Shown piece by piece: positions 50,826 through 59,708 of a stretch of DNA of 64,000 nucleotides (position 1 is the stretch's first letter; each line of letters begins with the position of its first letter). The translations under genes and the position numbers were made by a program. The DNA is from Lysobacterales bacterium (GTDB lineage: Bacteria; Pseudomonadota; Gammaproteobacteria; Xanthomonadales; SZUA-5): assembly GCA_022841325.1 (NCBI GenBank), contig JALHRS010000019.1:1-64000 (forward strand). The letters are read 5' to 3'. The notes under the pieces are model-generated. The model saw only the letters and a program-made list of their open reading frames with translations. It had not been told where the DNA came from and ran no database searches.

Positions 50826-51923
50826 TTAGTTAGGCTGGTAAGTGGCGATGCCGTTCTCGCCCACGGTCAGGAAATCGGTCTCACCCAGCGGCAAGACCGC
50901 GCTCATGACGCCGCCGTCGGAGAAGGTGTAGCCCCGCATCTGATCGGATCCTGCCGGCAGCAGCAGCACGGTGCCGCTGGCACCCACCAGCACCGCCCGA
51001 CTTCCCGCAACCGCAGCTCCGCCCAGCAGACTGTCTTCGGTTCCGGTCTGCAATGGCCGCCAGGTGCGGCCAAGGTCTCCGGTCACGAAGGCATTGCCAC
51101 GCAAGCCGAAGGCCAGTATCGAGCCGTTGTCCAGCGCCACGGCCCCGAACATGGAACCCTCGTAGGGCAGGGTCTCCCGGACCCAGCTGCGGCCGTCATC
51201 AGTCGACCGATAGGCCGAGCCGGTTTCGCCAACGATCAGCAAACCCAGCGGATTTCTGACCATCGCATTCAGATGCGGGTCGCCTTCGTCCATGCCCATA
51301 TCGGAGCTGGCCAGGCCCGAATCGGGGTCGATTTCAGGGTTGTCGGCCTGGTCTGCAGTCGCAGCCGATGCCACCCGATCGCTGATCAGCTCCACGGTCC
51401 AGTTGGCACCACTGTCGGTGGTGGACAGGAATTGGCCATAGGCACCGACGGCGTAGCCGCGCTCCTCATCCAGGAACAGCACATCCAGCAAGGGTCCCTC
51501 GGACGCCACATCGTGATGCTGCAAGTTCCACGTCAGCCCGCCATCACTGCTGTAGATCACCACCTGATCGTGACCGACGGCCCATAACTTGTTGCCGACA
51601 GCGGTGATGGCCGTCAGCATCGAGCGCGTCGGCGATGGCACCTGTCGCCATTCACTGCGGGACTCGGAAACCAGGATATGCCCGCGGTCACCCACCACCA
51701 CCGCGCGGTCGCGCGCATTGGTGGCATCGAGCAGCAGGGAACGCTCGATCTGTTGCAGAGACAGCATCTCTGCCGGCGAAGTCGCCGGATCAGGCCAGGC
51801 GGTGCCGGCCTTGATTTCAGGTGCGGTTGCTACATCCTGCGCATTCAGTGCGGACACCATCAGGAGTCCCAGAATGCCTGCCAACGGCGTTGTCCGTCGG
51901 CCGCGCTGTTGTCGGTGCCTCAT
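50826..51923 (-). CDS. YCF48/BNR Asp-box beta-propeller, periplasmic
   Basis: This 365-residue exported protein has a signal peptide (residues 1-28) and then repeated propeller blades. Four Asp boxes of the S-x-D-x-G-x-T-W type are visible: SSDGGLTW, TTDSGANW, STDDGRSW and TGDLGRTW. YCF48-type propellers act as assembly or scaffold factors for membrane complexes. The gene is followed by the RND permease with 14 bases between, so the two are co-transcribed. A terminator lies between it and DUF1329, yet the same five-gene order is seen as a unit in other genomes. Confidence 0.88.
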   Translation of the reverse strand: MRHRQQRGRRTTPLAGILGLLMVSALNAQDVATAPEIKAGTAWPDPATSPAEMLSLQQIERSLLLDATNARDRAVVVGDRGHILVSESRSEWRQVPSPTRSMLTAITAVGNKLWAVGHDQVVIYSSDGGLTWNLQHHDVASEGPLLDVLFLDEERGYAVGAYGQFLSTTDSGANWTVELISDRVASAATADQADNPEIDPDSGLASSDMGMDEGDPHLNAMVRNPLGLLIVGETGSAYRSTDDGRSWVRETLPYEGSMFGAVALDNGSILAFGLRGNAFVTGDLGRTWRPLQTGTEDSLLGGAAVAGSRAVLVGASGTVLLLPAGSDQMRGYTFSDGGVMSAVLPLGETDFLTVGENGIATYQPN

Positions 51924-52012
51924 TCGCTTCCCCTCGAATCGGCTGAATTCAGATTCAAGCGGTTCCGGAAGATCCTGTCCAGCCGGTTATCTTCCGTCTC
52001 CGCAAAAACAAA

Positions 52013-52043
52013 CGCCAGCCGGGACGAACGGCCCCGGCTGGCG
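52013..52043 (-). terminator. Rho-independent terminator between DUF1329 and the YCF48 gene
   Basis: An 11-bp stem, CGCCAGCCGGG with CCCGGCTGGCG, is followed on the minus strand by TTTGTTTTTGCGG. It lies 16 bases beyond the DUF1329 stop. It would stop or attenuate the upstream transcript before the YCF48-RND pair. Confidence 0.9.
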
Positions 52044-52058
52044 TACTCAAGCTACTGC

Positions 52059-53417
52059 TCAGCGAACGCCGCGATTGCGGAGAGCCTGCGGCGAGAAGTT
52101 TTCAGGTGAAGTCTGGAACGAGAAGTCGACCGGGGTTTCCTTGTTGTCGATTCCCGAGGTGATGTAACGACCCGACTTCAGATCGTAATGGGTCTCTAGG
52201 GTCGTCCACAGCACCGGCTGGTCATAGAAGTTGACGATGGCGGCTTCACTGAAGCGCCAGAGCTGCTCCTGACTGTCGTAATGATCGACCAGGATGATCT
52301 GCCAGCTGTCCTCGTCGACGTAGAAGGTGCGACGCTTGTTGATGTGTCGGAAGCCCTGCTTGAGCGTGGCTTCGACCACCCACACGCGATGCAACTCGTA
52401 GCGCATCAGGTCCGGATTGACATGCCCCGGGCGGAGGATGTCGGAGTAATCCAGGCCGCTCGCATGGATCTTGTAGTCGTTGTACGGCACGTAGATCTCG
52501 CGCTTGCCGGACAACTTCCATTCGAAACGATCCAGCGCGCCGTTGAACATGTCGAACATGTCATTGGTGCGCAGCCCGTCCGATGCCGTACCCGGATTGT
52601 CATAGGCGACATTCGGGGCCTTGCGCACGCGACGCTGACCTGGATTGTAAACCCAGGCCTGACGCGGCTGAGCTTCCTGATTCAGCGTTTCATGAACCAG
52701 CAACACACTGCCGGCCAGGCGGGCCGGCGCCAGCACTTCCTGATAGAAATAGGTCAGGACGTTGTTGATGTCGGCAATGGTATTGCCTTCCTTCCAGTAC
52801 AGACCCAGCACTTCCTCGCGGATACGTACCGGAATATAGGACCCGGATGCCGTCGGCGCTGCCTGGTTGGCCCAGCGCTTCACGGCAACGCCGCGATACT
52901 TCATCTTGTGGTTCCAGATGACCTGGTAGCCGTCCTGCGGAATCGGGAAGGGAACACCCTCAGCCACATCAGACACGCCTGCCCCGGACCCAATCATCTT
53001 CGCGGTGACGGCGTTCTTCTTGGTCATCTGGTACACGCGATCACTGAACGAAGCACTCCGGCGCGTCGGATAGATGTCCATCCGGTAGGTCGGGTACTTG
53101 GCGAACATGGCCTGCTGGCCCACGGTCAACTTGGCCGCGTAGTCCTTGTAGTTGGCCGGCGTGATCGAGAACGCCACCTTGTCCGTCGGGAACGGATCGG
53201 GATGGAAAATGCCCACCTTGTAGGTTGAAGGCGGGCGGGTGATGCCGCCCTCCCATGCCGGGATGGTGCCTTCCTTGTTGCCCGCCTTCTCGGCGCCCAT
53301 CGGCGTGAGATCGCGGCCGAGTCGGTCGGCCTGAGCCTGCGGAACGCCAGCTTGCAAACCAGCCGCCATCGACAGGCCAATGATCGCGCCAAGCAGGCGC
53401 ACCTTGCGGATCGTCAT
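52059..53417 (-). CDS. DUF1329 family, LolA-like periplasmic protein
   Basis: From ATG 53417 with AGGGGAG upstream this is a 452-residue exported protein with a signal peptide (residues about 1-31, LQAGVPQAQA). DUF1329 proteins are related to the LolA/LolB fold: a half-barrel with a hydrophobic cavity for lipids. Landmarks include RLGRDLTPMGAEKAGN, TIPAWEGGITRPPSTYK and the C-terminal VEATLKQGFRHINKRRTFYV, DEDSWQIILVDHYDSQEQLW. It would carry a hydrophobic cargo across the periplasm. It lies between the DUF1302 barrel (26 bases away) and the terminator. Confidence 0.9.
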   Translation of the reverse strand: MTIRKVRLLGAIIGLSMAAGLQAGVPQAQADRLGRDLTPMGAEKAGNKEGTIPAWEGGITRPPSTYKVGIFHPDPFPTDKVAFSITPANYKDYAAKLTVGQQAMFAKYPTYRMDIYPTRRSASFSDRVYQMTKKNAVTAKMIGSGAGVSDVAEGVPFPIPQDGYQVIWNHKMKYRGVAVKRWANQAAPTASGSYIPVRIREEVLGLYWKEGNTIADINNVLTYFYQEVLAPARLAGSVLLVHETLNQEAQPRQAWVYNPGQRRVRKAPNVAYDNPGTASDGLRTNDMFDMFNGALDRFEWKLSGKREIYVPYNDYKIHASGLDYSDILRPGHVNPDLMRYELHRVWVVEATLKQGFRHINKRRTFYVDEDSWQIILVDHYDSQEQLWRFSEAAIVNFYDQPVLWTTLETHYDLKSGRYITSGIDNKETPVDFSFQTSPENFSPQALRNRGVR

Positions 53418-53443
53418 GATGCTCTCCCCTCCTGTCGACATGT

Positions 53444-55363
53444 TCAGAATGCGTATCGTGCGGTGAAGGCCACGAAATCGCGGTCGTTGATCAGATTGAA
53501 GTCGCCGGCGCCCATGAATCGGGTGTAGCTGACGTCCACGCTCCATTCGTTGAGATAGTTGGCCTCGACACCGACAGTCAGCGAACGCCGACCTTCAAGG
53601 AAGTTGCCACCCGGCCCCGGCGTGATGCCGTTGACGTCATGGTTGAAGGCGAAACGCGGCGATAGCGTGTAGGCGGACCCGAAGGCGTTGTTGTAATCCG
53701 CACGCGCTGCCAGACGGTAGCCCCACGAGAACTGCGTCGGGAAACCTTCATTCAGCGTCAACGGATTACGGAAAGCGCCGGTCAGGAAATCCGGACCACC
53801 GCCGGTATCCGTGCCATCACCCTGATACCGAAGCACATCCGGCGACGGCAGGTCCCAGACCTTGGTGAAGCCCATTTCCAGCACCGAAGCGATCTGATCG
53901 GCGGCTACCCAGTTGCCCGGTCCGATGATCTTGGTGGCAGTGAACTGGAACTGGCTGATTTCGTGGCGATCCCAACCGCGCACGTACTGGCCCGGGCCGA
54001 CAGAGCCGAGCTGGCTGACGAACCGGTTCACGGGCTGCGGGATCAGCGCGTTCAGAGGACTGAGCGCCGTGAACAGCAGCTCGACATCGTCGATCTGCAA
54101 GGGCGCATTGGGGCGATAGCTGAGCTCGCCCTGCAGGGCGATACCGGAGGCCTCCAGCGTGGTGTTGAAGCTGAAACCGTAGAGTTCGATGTCCTCCGGG
54201 TATTCCGCAAAATAGCGCGCCGAATTGGCATTGGCGTTGGTCACGCTGATGCCCGACAGCACCGGAACGCGGCTGTGGTAATTCAGGTAATAGAGACCGA
54301 ACTCGGTGTTGTTCAGCTCCGGCGCAAAGTAGCGGAAGGCGACGCCGTACTGGCCGCTCTCTCTGGCGTAGCGATCGGGGGCACGTGGTACCGCCGCCGC
54401 GCAGGCACCGGAGCGCTGGATGGCCAGAGTGAACGGATCCAGGCCCAGGGGATTCTGGCCGGCAAGAATCGCCGGACAGGCACCAAAGTTGATCGGCTCC
54501 GGCACCAGTCCGAAGTTCAACATCACGTACTCGCCACCCAATGCGGCAAAATCGTTGGTGCTGAAATAGGTGCCCGACGGCTCCGGCTCGGTGGCCTCGA
54601 ATTCCGCCATGTACAGGGCTTCCATCGAGAGGTTCTCGTTGAAGCTGAAGCTGGCGTGGAGCATGTCGATCGGAAGGAAGGCCTCCTTCAGTTCGGAACC
54701 GGCGATACGCAGCTTCGACACGTCGATCGGGTTGATGACGTTGATGCCGCCCTGGATGAAGGTGCTCTCGCCCCAGCTCACCACCTGGCGACCCAGGCGG
54801 ACGGTGGAATCGACGCTGCCCATCTGGAAATTGGCATAGGCAAAGAAATCCAGCAACTGGGTGTCCTTGCCTACCTTCTGCTTGGCCAGATCGGTCAGAT
54901 CATCGCGGCGCTGGTTTTCGTAGTCGTAGAAGGACGTGGCGCGGGCGAAGCCACCAAAGTGCTCGCCATATTGCCAGCTCAGCTCGCCATTCCACTTGAT
55001 GGCGTTGCTGAACACATCGCCCCGATCCCACTTGCGGTTGCCGTCATCGCTGTTGACCGAGAAGCGTCCCGGCAGCAGACGCTGCTGGGCGTTCGGCAAA
55101 GCCGCCGGAAATGGAATTCCGGTGGGTATGGCTGCAGACGGCGGTACCGGCGTAAACAGATTGGCCTTGCCGATCAAGCCCTCCGAGGGCTTCTCGACGC
55201 GCGACTGGATGCCGTAGCTGAAGGTGTTCGAGGTGGTCAGCGAGAATTCGCCGCTGCTGTACTCGTAAGCCAGTGCGGGCATCGCGCCCGCCGCAAGGGC
55301 GACCGCGACAGCTGCGGTGAGCACGCGATGCTTCGGCGCGCGTGGGTTTCCGGTGAGCTTCAT
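53444..55363 (-). CDS. DUF1302 family outer-membrane beta-barrel
   Basis: From ATG 55363 with GGAG upstream this is a 639-residue outer-membrane protein with a signal peptide (ending ALA-YE). DUF1302 proteins are barrel proteins with a long N-terminal strand region (EYSSGEFSLTTSNTFSYGIQ, RVEKPSEGL), a central periplasm-exposed part and end on the aromatic FTARYAF, the BAM recognition signature. The repeated pairs and the RLGRQVVSWGESTFIQGGIN motif are typical of the family. It would form the outer-membrane step of lipid or hydrophobic-compound transport, together with DUF1329 and the RND permease. Confidence 0.9.
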   Translation of the reverse strand: MKLTGNPRAPKHRVLTAAVAVALAAGAMPALAYEYSSGEFSLTTSNTFSYGIQSRVEKPSEGLIGKANLFTPVPPSAAIPTGIPFPAALPNAQQRLLPGRFSVNSDDGNRKWDRGDVFSNAIKWNGELSWQYGEHFGGFARATSFYDYENQRRDDLTDLAKQKVGKDTQLLDFFAYANFQMGSVDSTVRLGRQVVSWGESTFIQGGINVINPIDVSKLRIAGSELKEAFLPIDMLHASFSFNENLSMEALYMAEFEATEPEPSGTYFSTNDFAALGGEYVMLNFGLVPEPINFGACPAILAGQNPLGLDPFTLAIQRSGACAAAVPRAPDRYARESGQYGVAFRYFAPELNNTEFGLYYLNYHSRVPVLSGISVTNANANSARYFAEYPEDIELYGFSFNTTLEASGIALQGELSYRPNAPLQIDDVELLFTALSPLNALIPQPVNRFVSQLGSVGPGQYVRGWDRHEISQFQFTATKIIGPGNWVAADQIASVLEMGFTKVWDLPSPDVLRYQGDGTDTGGGPDFLTGAFRNPLTLNEGFPTQFSWGYRLAARADYNNAFGSAYTLSPRFAFNHDVNGITPGPGGNFLEGRRSLTVGVEANYLNEWSVDVSYTRFMGAGDFNLINDRDFVAFTARYAF

Positions 55364-55405
55364 ATTGATCTCCATGGTGATCATTCCGGGTTCGCGTCGA
55401 GTGCT

Positions 55406-57607
55406 TTACTGCGTGCGAATGACAGAGGTGTCGGTGACCGGCACGGTGGTGCCGCCCGTCGCCAGCATGGCAGCCATCTGCCGCTGCATCTCCGTCGTGG
55501 CAGCAGCCGATGAAGCCGGCGACAACAAGGAACCGTGATCGCCCTTGATGAAGCGGACCGCACCTCGGACGCCGTTGGCGTTGGCCGTGCTCTGGGTGAT
55601 CGTAGACAGACCCATATAAGCGATCAGCGGCTCGGTTCCGGCCAGGGGTGCGCCGGAGACCGTGTTGGGTACGACCTGATCCGGCAAGAATCCGGGGCCG
55701 CCTACCACTTCGTGCAACAAGATGCGCTTGTTGGTGGTCAGGCGGGCGTAGTTGATCGGATCAGCCGAATCGATCACCGTCTGCGTCGCCAGCAGGAACT
55801 GTCCAAGGACCCCAGGGAATGTCGGCGAACTGGTGGTGATGCCGGCACCGGCAGCAACGCCTGCGCGAATACGCGGCCCGAAGGTCGGGCTACCGTTCAG
55901 CAGATAGGCAATCTGACCACCTGGGACACTCAACACCGCCGTACCGATGTTCGGCTCGAGGGCCATGAACACGGTGCCGACGATGGAACCCAGCGACTGA
56001 CCGACAAAGCCCACGCGCGAGCCATCGAAGTCCGGCACGGCATTGCCATTGACGTCCATGGCCGGGATCGAGGCGGTCAGCGCGAACAGATCTGACACTG
56101 CCTGACGGATGTTGTCGCGAGAGGTCAGCAGGCTCGCCAGATTGATCGAATGCGCGCCCGAGCTGTCAACCACGCCATCGGGGCCCGGGGCGCCAGTGGT
56201 GTTGTTGATCAGGTCCACATCAAAGGTGCGCTCGCGGGCACCCAGAGCGGCGAAGGGCGTGCCACCGATGTAGAACGGGCGGCAGGCATCGGCCGGGTCG
56301 GTCGGCGATGCACCGTGCAGCGGCTGATCAATGGCCACGACCGCGAAACCGGCCTGAGCCATGGTCGCCGAAATGGCCAACATGTCGCAGCGGTTACGGG
56401 TGACGCCATGCTGGAAGATCGCCACCGGCCAGCCCGAGGCCGGTCGGCTCTGACCCGAAGCAGCATTCGGCAGCGTGACCAGCACCGGAACCGTCACCGA
56501 GGCGGTCCTAACCGGAATCGGATTGGCCACCGTCAGATTGGTCGAGGTCGGATCCAGCCCCAGCGCATTGAAGGGCGGCACATAAGCACCCGCTGCTGCC
56601 TTCCAGAAGCCCGTCAGGACGGCCGAAGCCGGCGCGGCCGGCGTACCGGTCCCGGGCGCGGTCAGATAGTACGGCAAGGTGATGACACCGATGTAGATGT
56701 CGGCAATCGGCGGCAGACCGGCGACCGCGGTGGTCAGGCCGGTAGGCGCGAATCGCGATGGCGCCGACTGGACCTGGGCGCGGACGGCGCGCAGCGTCGG
56801 CGACACACCCTGGGTGTTGGCAACCCAGGACAGCACGATGTCATCACGCACCACGCCCTGGCTGGCGGCCGCGGCTTCTACCGAGCCAGTCAACTGACGC
56901 AGTGGTTCCAGCGGGCACGCCTGGGCGACCGTCAACAGCGGATCCAGCGATACGCAGTTGGCGCCGGTGCCCGAGGACAGCGGAGTGGTTCGCTTGGTCA
57001 GGAAGTAGGTCAGATCCGGCGTGGCATTGTTGCCGGCCGTGTCGGTGATGCCCTTGGTGATCACCGCCATGTACGACTTCAGCTCTTCCAGCGGCTTGGT
57101 CGGAACGATGGCCAGAGTTCTGCCAGTGGCGTCGGTGGTGGCCACGGCAGCGACATATTCGGAGGGCGATGCCAGCTCGCGCACGACGCGCTGGACCGCG
57201 CCAGCAGCGGGGCCGGAGGTGAAGATCTGCACCTCGAACACCCGTACCGTCTGTCCCGGGACCAGGCTTGACGGCGCAATGGCGGCCGAGAAGGTCGTGG
57301 TCCAGGCAGCACTGGTGCTGAATCCGTCCAGCGCATTCAGCGCCACGAAGGGATCCGAGAAATTGTTCGGATTGACCACCGGCGCGTTGAGCGTCAGATC
57401 CCGACTACCTTGCAACAGCAGATTGTTAGGCAATGGCAAGACCGAATTGCTCGGGTCGAATCGGGCGGTCATGATGCCGCTGACGAAGGTGCCATTCGTG
57501 TTCGTGGCTGGAGGTTGCGGGGTAGCCCGCGGGCTGTTGCTGCTGCCTGAGCAAGCGCCCAACAGGAGACCGGCGATAGCCAGTGGAACGAGCCGCTGGA
57601 GGTGCAT
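55406..57607 (-). CDS. Outer-membrane lipase lipoprotein (VolA/Pla-1-like)
   Basis: From ATG 57607 this is a 733-residue protein with a lipobox (LLLGACSG, Cys19), so it is probably an outer-membrane lipoprotein. The N-terminal half has Ig-like domains (FDPSNSVLPLPNNLLLQGSR, VFEVQIFTSG, KPLEELKSYMAVITKGITDT). The C-terminal half is an alpha/beta-hydrolase with the nucleophile GQSLG in VGFVGQSLGSIVG, IFQHGVTRNRCDML and a final GDHGSLLSP. This matches the VolA lysophospholipase and Pla-1/cef lipase layout. It would release fatty acids from lipids at the cell surface for transport. It is the first gene of the cluster. Confidence 0.92.
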   Translation of the reverse strand: MHLQRLVPLAIAGLLLGACSGSSNSPRATPQPPATNTNGTFVSGIMTARFDPSNSVLPLPNNLLLQGSRDLTLNAPVVNPNNFSDPFVALNALDGFSTSAAWTTTFSAAIAPSSLVPGQTVRVFEVQIFTSGPAAGAVQRVVRELASPSEYVAAVATTDATGRTLAIVPTKPLEELKSYMAVITKGITDTAGNNATPDLTYFLTKRTTPLSSGTGANCVSLDPLLTVAQACPLEPLRQLTGSVEAAAASQGVVRDDIVLSWVANTQGVSPTLRAVRAQVQSAPSRFAPTGLTTAVAGLPPIADIYIGVITLPYYLTAPGTGTPAAPASAVLTGFWKAAAGAYVPPFNALGLDPTSTNLTVANPIPVRTASVTVPVLVTLPNAASGQSRPASGWPVAIFQHGVTRNRCDMLAISATMAQAGFAVVAIDQPLHGASPTDPADACRPFYIGGTPFAALGARERTFDVDLINNTTGAPGPDGVVDSSGAHSINLASLLTSRDNIRQAVSDLFALTASIPAMDVNGNAVPDFDGSRVGFVGQSLGSIVGTVFMALEPNIGTAVLSVPGGQIAYLLNGSPTFGPRIRAGVAAGAGITTSSPTFPGVLGQFLLATQTVIDSADPINYARLTTNKRILLHEVVGGPGFLPDQVVPNTVSGAPLAGTEPLIAYMGLSTITQSTANANGVRGAVRFIKGDHGSLLSPASSAAATTEMQRQMAAMLATGGTTVPVTDTSVIRTQ

Positions 57608-57656
57608 GCGCGGATTCCTTTTCTTGGTAAACGGGACGGGATGAGACGCTCTGATG

Positions 57657-57714
57657 ATAAGTAGTGCTGTCAATTGAACGCAACACAAAACTAACGTTTG
57701 CATCAACTACTTAT
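57657..57714. promoter_or_regulatory. 9-bp inverted repeat upstream of the lipase gene
   Basis: ATAAGTAGT (57657-57665) and its exact inverse ACTACTTAT (57706-57714) are 40 bases apart, in the 227-base gap upstream of the lipase. A TTGACA hexamer lies between them on the minus strand (57668-57673). This is consistent with an operator for a dimeric regulator flanking a promoter, but no regulator gene is present here. Confidence 0.5.
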
Positions 57715-57834
57715 GCTGCAGTGCAGCAGTCGGCAGTCCGACGAATCTGCGCATCCGCGCGAGATCCGGCGATGTGCCGAATCTCGCATACGGTCGCGAC
57801 TTGATGCGCCGCAGGGCAAATTCCAACGCCCCGA

Positions 57835-58845
57835 TCAGGCCCGCATCATGGCCAGCGCGGTGTCCAGCATGCGGTTGCTGAAGCCCCATTCGTTGTCATA
57901 CCAGGCACACACTTTCACGAGTGTCCCACCCATCACCTTGGTGAGCGTGGCGTCGTAGATCGACGAGCGCGGATCGTGATTGAAATCCACCGACACCAGC
58001 GGCTTGCGATTGAGTCCGAGAATTCCTGCCAATGGACCATCCGCCGCAGCTTGGACCAGTTGATCGATTTCGGCAACCGTGGTCTCCCGTGCAGCCACAA
58101 AGCTGAGATCGACCACCGAGACATTGATGGTAGGTACGCGCATGGCAAAACCATCCAGCCGGCCGTTGAGCTCGGGCAGCACCAGTCCCACTGCCGCGGC
58201 GGCTCCGGTCTTGGTCGGAATCTGCGACATCGTCGCCGAGCGCGCCCGGCGCAGGTCGGAGTGATAGACGTCGGTCAGGACCTGATCATTGGTATAGGCA
58301 TGAATGGTGGTCATCAGGCCGTGGACGATGCCGACACCGTCATGCAACACCTTGGCCAGCGGCGCCAGGCAGTTGGTGGTGCAGGAGGCGTTGGACACCA
58401 CCGTATGCTCGGCCTTCAGGGTGTGATGATTGACGCCATAGACCACCGTGGCATCGACATCGGCACCACCGGGTGCGCTGATCAACACCTTCCTGGCTCC
58501 GCCGGCCAGATGCTGGCCAGCCTTGGCCTTGGAGGTGAACAGGCCAGTGCACTCCATCACCACATCCACGCCCAGCTCCGCCCACGGCAACTTCGCCGGA
58601 TCGCGCTCCGCCAGCGCACGAATGCGGTCGCCGCCGATCACCAGCGAATCGCCGTCCACACCCACTTCCTTGCCGAAGCGGCCATGAGCCGTGTCGTACT
58701 GGGTCAGATGCGCATTGGTGGCGGCATCGCCGAGATCGTTGACGGCGACAATCTGAATCTCCTGACTGCGGCCGGACTCGTACAGGGCCCGCATGATGTT
58801 GCGGCCGATGCGGCCATAGCCATTGATACCGACGCGTAAAGGCAT
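57835..58845 (-). CDS. gap: Glyceraldehyde-3-phosphate dehydrogenase
   Basis: This is a 336-residue cytoplasmic glycolytic/gluconeogenic enzyme. It has the NAD site [19 protein letters not shown], the catalytic [12 protein letters not shown] (Cys near residue 155), the HAYTNDQ phosphate-binding segment and the C-terminal [15 protein letters not shown]4P dehydrogenases share this fold, but the [10 protein letters not shown] and the general sequence fit GAPDH better. The start ATG 58845 is preceded by CTGGAG. It lies alone between the lipase region and the divergent tRNA gene. Confidence 0.95.
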   Translation of the reverse strand: MPLRVGINGYGRIGRNIMRALYESGRSQEIQIVAVNDLGDAATNAHLTQYDTAHGRFGKEVGVDGDSLVIGGDRIRALAERDPAKLPWAELGVDVVMECTGLFTSKAKAGQHLAGGARKVLISAPGGADVDATVVYGVNHHTLKAEHTVVSNASCTTNCLAPLAKVLHDGVGIVHGLMTTIHAYTNDQVLTDVYHSDLRRARSATMSQIPTKTGAAAAVGLVLPELNGRLDGFAMRVPTINVSVVDLSFVAARETTVAEIDQLVQAAADGPLAGILGLNRKPLVSVDFNHDPRSSIYDATLTKVMGGTLVKVCAWYDNEWGFSNRMLDTALAMMRA

Positions 58846-59011
58846 GATCTACTCCAGGGAGGACGGGGAATACCCCATACTAGCGAGCGCGCCGTCCCGA
58901 TGCGATGCGTCTGCAACGCGCATCCAGATCCAGGCACATGTGCAATAGACGAGCCAATCCCGGGATTTGCAGCCGGAGTCAGCCGCCTGAGTACGGCAAC
59001 CCTCGGAGGCC

Positions 59012-59040
59012 TTGCTAATCGAACAATCGCAGGCTACTAT
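59012..59040 (+). promoter_or_regulatory. Sigma-70-type promoter of the initiator tRNA
   Basis: TTGCTA (59012-59017) and TACTAT (59035-59040) are separated by exactly 17 bases. The mature 5' end lies 14 bases downstream, at 59054, after a short GC-containing discriminator. Confidence 0.82.
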
Positions 59041-59053
59041 GGTCAGCTTCTGG

Positions 59054-59130
59054 TGCGGGGTGGAGCAGTCAGGCAGCTCGTCGGGCTCATAACCCGAAGG
59101 TCGCAGGTTCAAATCCTGCCCCCGCTACCA
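59054..59130 (+). tRNA. metY: Initiator tRNA-fMet (CAT), CCA encoded
   Basis: A 77-nt tRNA with the anticodon CAT (59088-59090) in a stem with three consecutive G-C pairs (GGG/CCC), the hallmark of initiator tRNA. The T-arm GCAGGTTCAAATCCTGC and the 3' CCA are encoded. Unusually, position 1 and position 72 are both U, in place of the C1-A72 mismatch of E. coli, so the pair stays unpaired as an initiator needs. The position before rimP-nusA-infB matches the metY operon of enterobacteria. Confidence 0.97.
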
Positions 59131-59144
59131 ATGGTTTTCGACAG

Positions 59145-59169
59145 AAAGCCTCTTCGGAGGCTTTTTTGT
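59145..59169 (+). terminator. Rho-independent terminator between tRNA and rimP
   Basis: AAAGCCTC-TTCG-GAGGCTTT is an 8-bp stem with the stable UUCG tetraloop, followed by TTTTG. It may terminate or attenuate the tRNA transcript before rimP; in enterobacteria the same place holds a regulated attenuator. Confidence 0.92.
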
Positions 59170-59198
59170 TGCCCGAATTTCACCGATGCCGGGGTTGC

Positions 59199-59708
59199 AT
59201 GGCTGCGCAGCGAAAGGCGGAAATCGAGGGTCTGCTTGGCCCCACGGTGCAGGCACTGGGACTCGAATTGTGGGGCACGGAACTGGCGCTGTCGCGCGCC
59301 GGCGGCCTGTTGCGCCTCTATATAGACCACCAGGATCGGCCGATCACGCTGGAAGACTGCGAGCAGGTCAGCCGTGAGGTTTCTGCATTGCTGGACGTGC
59401 ACGATCCGATTACGGGCAATTACACGCTGGAAGTCTCGTCGCCCGGTCTGGACCGCCCTCTCTACGGTGCCGAACAGTACGCTCGCTTCATCGACAGTGA
59501 TGTGCGTGCCACGACGGCGCTGCCGATCAATGGCCGCAGGCGCTTCCAGGGTCGTATTGTCGGCGTCGAAGACGGTCAGGTGACTCTGGCGACGGATACC
59601 GGCCCGGTGGTTTTGGCTGTGGCTGACATTGAAAAGGCGAAACTGGTCCCGCGATTCACGCCGCAGGCGGCGTCGCGTTCCTCTCGCAAAGGAAAGAAAG
59701 ATGAGTAA
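59199..59708 (+). CDS. rimP: Ribosome maturation factor RimP
   Basis: This is a 169-residue 30S assembly factor. It has the N-terminal domain (VQALGLELWGTELALSRAGG) and the conserved HDPITGNYTLEVSSPGLDRP. The C-terminal SH3-like barrel is near residues 100-165. ATG 59199 was chosen over an upstream TTG (59166) because the latter would lie in the terminator. The end overlaps the nusA start by eight bases, so translation is coupled. Confidence 0.95.
   Translation: MAAQRKAEIEGLLGPTVQALGLELWGTELALSRAGGLLRLYIDHQDRPITLEDCEQVSREVSALLDVHDPITGNYTLEVSSPGLDRPLYGAEQYARFIDSDVRATTALPINGRRRFQGRIVGVEDGQVTLATDTGPVVLAVADIEKAKLVPRFTPQAASRSSRKGKKDE

Noticed and set aside
48277-50829. Two long plus-strand frames opposite the RND permease gene
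   Set aside because: They have Gln/His/Arg-rich, non-protein-like composition, while the minus strand encodes clear transporter motifs.
53963-55513. 516-residue plus-strand frame opposite DUF1302
   Set aside because: It has no start context and no domain; the minus strand is a complete barrel protein.
57835-58845. Erythrose-4-phosphate dehydrogenase as an alternative for gap
   Set aside because: The [10 protein letters not shown] site and overall sequence fit GAPDH better, although sequence alone cannot exclude it fully.
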